From Phallusia fumigata (taxonomy: Eukaryota; Chordata; Ascidiacea; Phlebobranchia; Ascidiidae), in NCBI GenBank assembly GCA_008931825.1, contig QXVZ01015957.1, positions 1 through 23,936 of the forward strand: a stretch of DNA of 23,936 nt, read 5' to 3'. A model generated the notes under the pieces. The model had not been told where the DNA came from, ran no database searches, and saw only the letters and a list, made by a program, of their open reading frames with translations. How positions within the stretch are numbered: position 1 is the first letter of the stretch; each line of letters opens with the position of its first letter. Below are positions 18,571 through 23,936 of this stretch, piece after piece. A program made the position numbers and the translations under genes.

Positions 18571-21500
18571 ATGAAGCGGGCTCTTAATTTCGAAAGTTTA
18601 CAGGTTTCTTTGGTCGAACAACTCAAGTCAAGCAACGGTATAAAATCCACTTTAAAACAACTGCAAAACTAAATATTAGTCTAACCTGATTTTATCTAAC
18701 ATTTTGTGGTTATTGATTTCCAGCGTTTGTGGACCAAAGATGTTCGAACTTTTTCAGTGGGCCCGAACGTTACGATTATCAAGCGCGTTTCTAAATTTGT
18801 AACCAACCTCGAATGTTTACTGTTTTAGTGGAAAATGCTCAGGAACATATTCAGGGCTTAATTGATTGCATCACTGAGTTGTCAAATGAAAGAAATTCAC
18901 TGAAAACCGAGTTGGAAGAAACAACAATTGAAGTTGGCGTTCTACGAAGCAAACACAAGTCCTTTCAATTACACAACGACAATGAACTGGTACATTGTTT
19001 GTTTCAACGTTCTGGATAGTAACTTTATTGCTTTTTTGTGATGTTTGAATTGATTTTGAGTTATTGGTTTTGTAGGCAAACGCCACATCCTCAGCAAAAC
19101 AACAGAATTTAGACTTTGTCGCTGAACTCCACAAAGCAACTGACGATATTCACGAAGAGGTTCGGGTGGTTGATGAGGTAAGATAATCACGTACTTTTAT
19201 ATTTTTGGCACATGTAGGTATTGGTTCTTTGTTCCATACACGGACAGAGAAAGAAAGGAGTTTAACTTACTTAACCGTGTTTTTACAACAGCAATACCAA
19301 AGGCTTAAGCGTGAAAATGAGACGTTATTAATAAAAGCGGATGAAGCGAAGCGCATTTGGCCGCAGCTGTGTGGGATGATGTGCGTTGCAATGAAAAAGA
19401 AAGCGCAACTGCAAATAGAAGTCAACGAAACGCGGTAAAACATGTTTACATAAAGAACCGTCTGAGAAATTGATCATACAGGAAGAAAATTCATATCGTT
19501 GANTGAATTATTGCAGTTCAATTCACAACTTTTTGTAACTTATTGATGGCGCCGCAGATATTGTCAGCAAAATGGAGTTTTTTCAGACCACTTGAGATTC
19601 GGGTAGAAAACAGCCAACGATGTTAAAAAAAATTCACAATGTTGCGGTCCGATTTTCGGACTGTTTTCAATTATCTACTCTGATCATAAAAAATATTCTT
19701 AATTGTCGATAGGCGGCGCTATGTAGCATACAAGGGAGAGATAGATCTACTGAGAGCCGAGATTGAAGGGTTAAAAATTCAAGAAGCGGGTCTAGCGTTA
19801 CGATTTTCAGAACAAACCAAGATCATGCGCAAAATGAAGAAGGAACTCACATACATCTTGGGCGTTCTACAGGACAGTATCAATGAAAATCAGGTATTTT
19901 TTTCCGAAATGCACACCGAATTTCAACAAAAAGGTACTAAAAATCTTCAAGGCACAATAAATTTAATGCAAGCCCTTTTTTGCTAAGAACTCTGTTTCCA
20001 ACTATAATTGTTTTAAATAAAGCCAACTTACGAATGAAACTGATGTGACTTACTGAAATTTTTAAACTTGTGAAAACATGTGAAACAGGTCGTGGTTGCG
20101 CAACTGATTGAGGCGAAAGGTGAGCTTGAACCAAAATACAACAATGTTCTGAAAAAGTTTAAAGAAACGTCAAAAATCTACCAGGCAACTCGCGACAAGC
20201 TGGTTCAAAAGAATCGGACAATAAAGGATTTGCAGGATGGAATTGTTACCTGTAAACTTCAGATTGAAGGTTACATCCAGAAACTTTTAAATGCTTTTCT
20301 TGTAGTTTAATTTTTGTTACAGAATAATCGATTTTTCGGGGGAAAAATTTTCAATGCTGCATTTTCTGTTTCAATTCAATAAAATAAGCGTTGAATTGTT
20401 ACGATCGTCCATCTAAACGCGTAAAATGCTTATGTAACCACCGATTTAAAACGTCCAGCTGTCAAAGTGCATCACTTGGTTTCGAAAATAGTTTTTTAAC
20501 TATGTCATACAATATTTTCGAATATGTTTTTTTACGTTTGCCAGAATACCAGGGTTGTATGCTAGTTATAACAATTTGTCTTCACCTTAAACAAAAATGT
20601 TTGACTTTTTAAGATCTAACTGATCCGAGAGAAGCAACAAAGACAAAACTGGCCCAAGTGAACGGAGCTATACTAGAACACATTCAAATGGGAAAAGAGG
20701 ACTTGAATTGCATTGGTGGGAAAATCTACGAAAGGCTTAAATTGAACCAGCTTCTCCAACGCAACAGCGCAAATTTTGCCTCGCATAGCAAGAAGTTACA
20801 GAGGCTTGTGCGACGTATGTAACATTTTATATGTTGTGTTTGCAAATATTATTTTGCTTTAAAACACGACACTATCAAGCAAGTTATTGACTGGCAGATG
20901 ATATATCCGACATTCTTTCGATGCGACAATGGCTGGATTTTTACGAAGTGGTTAGGGAGGATTTGCGCCACGAATTAAAAGATCTGGTGATGGAGGAGGT
21001 TCAAATGACAAAAGTGGCCGATATAAGGGACAGCGCGATTAGATATAAACTGGAGTGTTTAAAGGTAAAACGCTATTTCGCACTTAGGCACGATGTTTTT
21101 GTACTAAAAAAAGTTTTGGGAAAGACGTATAAGATATTTTCTGTTATAGCCACTGTAAAAAACTTTTGGTGTTAAGAATCGCAAATGTACAACGTGTTAG
21201 AATGATGTTTTTTTCGCAAAAAACGGTCGATACTTTAAGTGAAAGGACATTAAAAGACAAAATGAAAATACCTGTGAAAATTTCAAGTGTCGATCGGTCA
21301 AACAGCGCAAGAGGCTCCAACACCAATGTCATTTTTGATAGTTAACTAAACTGAAAGAATGTTTTGATTCTTGCAGAGAAATCTAGGTAAGCGTAGTGAT
21401 AAGCTGAAGGGAACTTGGGTGCGAATAAAGGATTTGCTGGAAACTTTTTCCCACGTTGATGCACTTGGTGGGAAAAGGAAGCGTAAGTTTGTTAAACTTT

Positions 21501-21608
21501 ACTACCGGCAAGGAGTTTGACATGTCACTCACTGTGAAAACCCTAACAGAAAATCGACTGCAGCTAATTGAAGTGGAGCAGCCTAATGGGGATCAGAACA
21601 CAAAATAA
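18571..21608 (+). CDS. Unidentified coiled-coil protein, 476 residues, 11 exons
   Basis: Exons 18571-18637, 18724-18786, 18829-18989, 19076-19177, 19292-19434, 19713-19893, 20089-20269, 20614-20814, 20898-21064, 21377-21482, 21550-21608 join in consistent phase to MKRALNFESLQVSLVEQLKS and end in NGDQNTK. The chain is almost entirely charged helix with heptads: NERNSLKTELEETTIEVGVL, YQRLKRENETLLIKADEAKR, ATRDKLVQKNRTIKDLQDGI, EVVREDLRHELKDLVMEEVQ. No catalytic motif, signal peptide or membrane segment is visible. The first two exons rest on splice logic only, and the donor at 18787 (GTTTCT) is weak; an ATG at 18813 is the alternative start. I do not recognise the orthologue. An axonemal or sperm coiled-coil protein is a guess from layout. 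Confidence 0.8.
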
Positions 21609-21609
21609 A
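21604..21609 (+). terminator. Polyadenylation signal overlapping the stop codon
   Basis: AATAAA at 21604-21609 includes the TAA stop (21606-21608) of the coiled-coil gene. If used, the 3'UTR would be very short, as is common in compact genomes. Confidence 0.45.
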
Positions 21610-22448
21610 ATTGCACTTGATCTAAAACTTCAAGTTTTCGATGTTTTATGCTTTCTCATTCACTGTTTTTTCAGTCGCGATAAATTTTCTGCCTAAAGTT
21701 TCTTAACTTTTCCATCTACTGTTTTTGGCGTTCGGCTATTTATACCCGTCACTTTCAAGGCTAACGGAAGTCATATTAGCATTGGAAAATATCCGAAACT
21801 GCCAGAAGACTTCTATATTTTGAATACATTGTATTAGTTGTAGCCTACTAATGATGACAACAACTATTGTCGAAAAGTTCGTAACTTTGTCAGTTATGAC
21901 TTTAAATAGATAAAATCCTGATGCAGTGCTTCTACTCTCGAATTCTAAATAAATGGAGTATTTTAAGTTTGCTAACTGGATGACCAACATATTCAACGCT
22001 AATTTTGTTGCATCGGGTTCAGCTAAAAAAACGATTATTACATTAAACAGCGAAAGATGCGCTGGACGGCAGTACACGTTTTATTACAAAACCACGCAAA
22101 AGTGAAACGAGAAATCGCATTACATTTTTTGCCAATATTACGCGAGCACCCGGCACTAGGGCTCTTTATAAATAATAAATACGTCAATATTAAATCATAA
22201 ACACTGCAGAGATTCAGGTAATTGTAAAAAGTAGGACCCCAAAAAGGTAAGGAACGTGAAGGCTACGGTAGCAACCGACATAGGACGTGGACGGTAAATT
22301 GAAATCACGCTAATGCATGCAATTTCTAACACTGCTGTTAAGTCATAAACACGCTTCTTTTCAAACGGGTGTAGGATGTCAATGCGTAGTCGCGTCAACA
22401 ACCAAATGCGCAGTGGCAAAAACACCGTATGTATGCACCTTGCTGACT
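21609..22448. other. Intergenic region between convergent genes
   Basis: The plus-strand coiled-coil gene ends at 21608 and a minus-strand gene ends at 22449. Open frames at 21736-22077 and 22195-22425 (minus) have no splice context or domain. A minus-strand AATAAA (22085-22080) could serve the gene ending at 22449. Nothing else is supported. Confidence 0.5.
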
Positions 22449-23199
22449 CTAGGTTGTTCCAACTGGCATAACTACCGGTCGCGAAGCAGAATGAATCCCG
22501 CCCTTGGTCGAGCCTTTTCGCCGCTGGCTAGAAATAGAGTCCCTTGCGGAGAGCAGGTTTTTTTGTTTCTCGTCGTTAGGTGGCGATGAATCAACTGGGG
22601 TGACGAATACTTCGGGCGGGCGGAAGTTTGGTTTGGAGACGGGCTTGTTCGGTTTACGTAGATCGCCACTTCGTGTGCCTCCGATCGATTTTCGCTTGCT
22701 TTGTCGGGTTTCTGTAGAAATAATAATGGAGGTTTTACCAGATACTCAAACAAATAAAACGTTTTTAACGTTGATTCTGTCCAGAACAGCGGCACCAAAC
22801 CAGGAAATTCCTTCGTAGTAATGAACCTTAGAATTTAAGGAAAAACACATTTTTAGGGCCTGAAGAGTTGTAACTTGTTATTTGTGAGAATGCGAGAATC
22901 CTCTACGTAGTAAAGCTTGCGCCTATTTTTTGTTGTAGCTTTGTGTAGCAGTCAAGTTGGCGAGGAGGCAAACGCAAAATCACATCGATAAAGGTGCAAC
23001 CTGGTGTTTGCGTTGTCATACTTGAGATTCAAATGACAGTGTGCCACTCACCTCTGGGTCTTCTGCTCGAAACGTTTTCCACAAAGCCAGTTAGTGATTC
23101 CAACTCATTTTTTAAGTTGCTGGCAATTCCGTTCAAAACCTCAGCTCTTGCACGAGTCTCTTCCTGAAGGTGGGCAATCCCCTCCAGGACTTCCTTGTC
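22449..23199 (-). CDS. C-terminal exons of an unidentified coiled-coil protein with basic Ser/Pro tail (5' part outside window)
   Basis: Two exons are clear. Exon 23199-23052 follows a GCGCAG acceptor and reads DKEVLEGIAHLQEETRARAE, then a helix ending ENVSSRRPR. Its donor GTGAGT is in phase 1. Exon 22711-22449 follows a TTTCTACAG acceptor and reads ETRQSKRKSIGGTRSGDLRK, continues through FRPPEVFVTPVDSSPP and SSQRRKGSTKGG, and ends MPVGTT before TAG at 22451-22449. The frame has no early ATG, so it is easy to miss. The joined 136 residues are a coiled coil plus a basic, disordered tail with SP/TP and RRKGS-type sites, as in many microtubule or cell-cycle proteins. Upstream exons must lie right of 23936. 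Identity unknown. Confidence 0.75.
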
Positions 23200-23319
23200 C
23201 TGCGCAAAATTTTGTAATCCAGTTTACGAACAATCAAACCGCATCAGCACTGGCAAACCCTTTTTCTTTTACGACAGTTTTTTTCTACAACATAGTGACA
23301 AAATCAACATCTGAAACTA

Positions 23320-23500
23320 GAGAGGTGGCGTTCTCCATATTTTCATTCCACATACACTACCACCCAAATTGATGTTTTCCACATGTACCTTTTCCTTTAA
23401 TACATCGGATATGTGCACCATATCCGCATTACATTGGGTTCCTAATTCCATTGACAGTTTATAACATAATTGTTTCTGCCAGCAGAAACGTATGGGTCCC
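23320..23500 (+). repeat. Interspersed repeat, copy B
   Basis: This is the diverged partner of 3675-3850, in the same orientation, sharing the TTTTCCACA, TTTCCTTT, ACATTGGG, ATTGTTTCTGC and GGGTCCC blocks in order. A minus-strand open frame here (23317-23505) is therefore probably repeat sequence, not a gene. Confidence 0.6.
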
Positions 23501-23786
23501 CACACACATGAATATTCTGAATAGTAGTGAAGTTTTTAGGGCGTGATCACTGTAGGAATCAGTTTTAAAGTTTGAAGAGAAAGTTAAGGTTTCCATTTAT
23601 AATCTAACTAAATCATTTCTTACATCATGTCAGTTTCAATCTCAAGAGTTTCGAAAAAAAGCTCTCAAACATGGATTAAAATAAATAACAAACAGAAAAT
23701 TTGCTGAAAGAAATCATTTAAAAACATCAAANCAACAAACTCTTAACGAATCTCTTCAGCGCGGTTTCAGTAATGTACTACAAATT

Positions 23787-23814
23787 CAACAACAACAACA
23801 ACAACAATAACAAC
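23787..23814. repeat. AAC microsatellite
   Basis: About nine AAC units, interrupted once by AAT. It is intronic if the right-edge gene is read as proposed. Confidence 0.9.
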
Positions 23815-23936
23815 ATTACGCATCTTGACCAACTAACTGTGCGCTTACATGTTTTTGTACAATAGAGTAGAACTGTAAATGAAAGCAAATTTATTGTAAT
23901 GTATCACCTTTACAACGTTATTTACCAGACGCATTT

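Larger units (their letters stand above)
23200..23936 (-). other. Intron of the right-edge gene
   Basis: Sequence upstream of the acceptor at 23200 is AT-rich with no further exon that I can support. It holds the second copy of the interspersed repeat, an N at 23732 and an AAC microsatellite. Confidence 0.5.

Noticed and set aside
21736-22077. 113-codon minus-strand open frame
   Set aside because: No domain or splice support; it lies in the spacer between two convergent gene ends.
22504-22818. 104-codon plus-strand and 108-codon minus-strand (22472-22798) ATG frames
   Set aside because: They overlap the better supported minus-strand exon 22711-22449, which has a strong acceptor, matching phase and coding-like composition in a third frame.
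1-23936. tRNA, rRNA, CRISPR or bacterial-type features
   Set aside because: No tRNA B-box context, rRNA core, regular spacer array or operon-type ribosome binding sites were seen; the DNA is eukaryotic nuclear.

Overview
The window is metazoan nuclear DNA: AT-rich, with protein-coding genes split into short exons by small GT-AG introns. Protein content (a human-like VPS18, a TBC1D25-type Rab GAP, an ATMIN/ASCIZ zinc-finger protein), compactness and a very high apparent haplotype divergence all fit an ascidian such as Ciona, perhaps C. savignyi. That assignment is inference from the sequence alone. Three of the six isolated N characters sit exactly between near-identical tandem copies, which looks like imperfect joining of two haplotypes and not real duplication.

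Layout. 1-6994 (minus): VPS18, a core subunit of HOPS/CORVET, start codon at 6994 and 18 exons traced; its C-terminal RING part lies beyond the left edge. Its introns hold a hAT-like non-autonomous element (39-472, 8-bp target-site duplication), a terminal-inverted-repeat element (6025-6230) and a copy of an interspersed repeat. 6995-8058: divergent promoter region with a GC-richer core and a CLEAR-like E-box. 8059-9884 (plus): TBC1D25-like Rab GAP, four coding exons, complete. 9885-11229: no firm gene, but a 38-codon hydrophobic ORF and a possible 3' exon on the minus strand. 11230-15491 (minus): an unidentified coiled-coil protein with two C-terminal EF-hands, 14 exons, last exon unresolved. 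15630-16817 (minus): intronless ATMIN/ASCIZ-like gene with a TQT-rich tail, its 5' half repeated at 17023-17385. 17833-18258: MITE with long inverted arms built of a 10-bp repeat. 18571-21608 (plus): unidentified 476-residue coiled-coil protein, 11 exons, complete. 22449-23199 (minus): the last two exons of an unidentified coiled-coil protein with a basic tail, the rest lying beyond the right edge.

How the genes relate. VPS18 and the TBC1D25-like gene are head to head and both act at the late endosome/lysosome (HOPS tethering; Rab GAP control of autophagosome-lysosome fusion), so a shared lysosomal promoter is plausible. ATMIN and the EF-hand gene are tandem with 138 bp between stop and start, an operon-like spacing known from tunicates with spliced-leader trans-splicing. 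The two coiled-coil genes could be ciliary or sperm proteins, but nothing here proves it.
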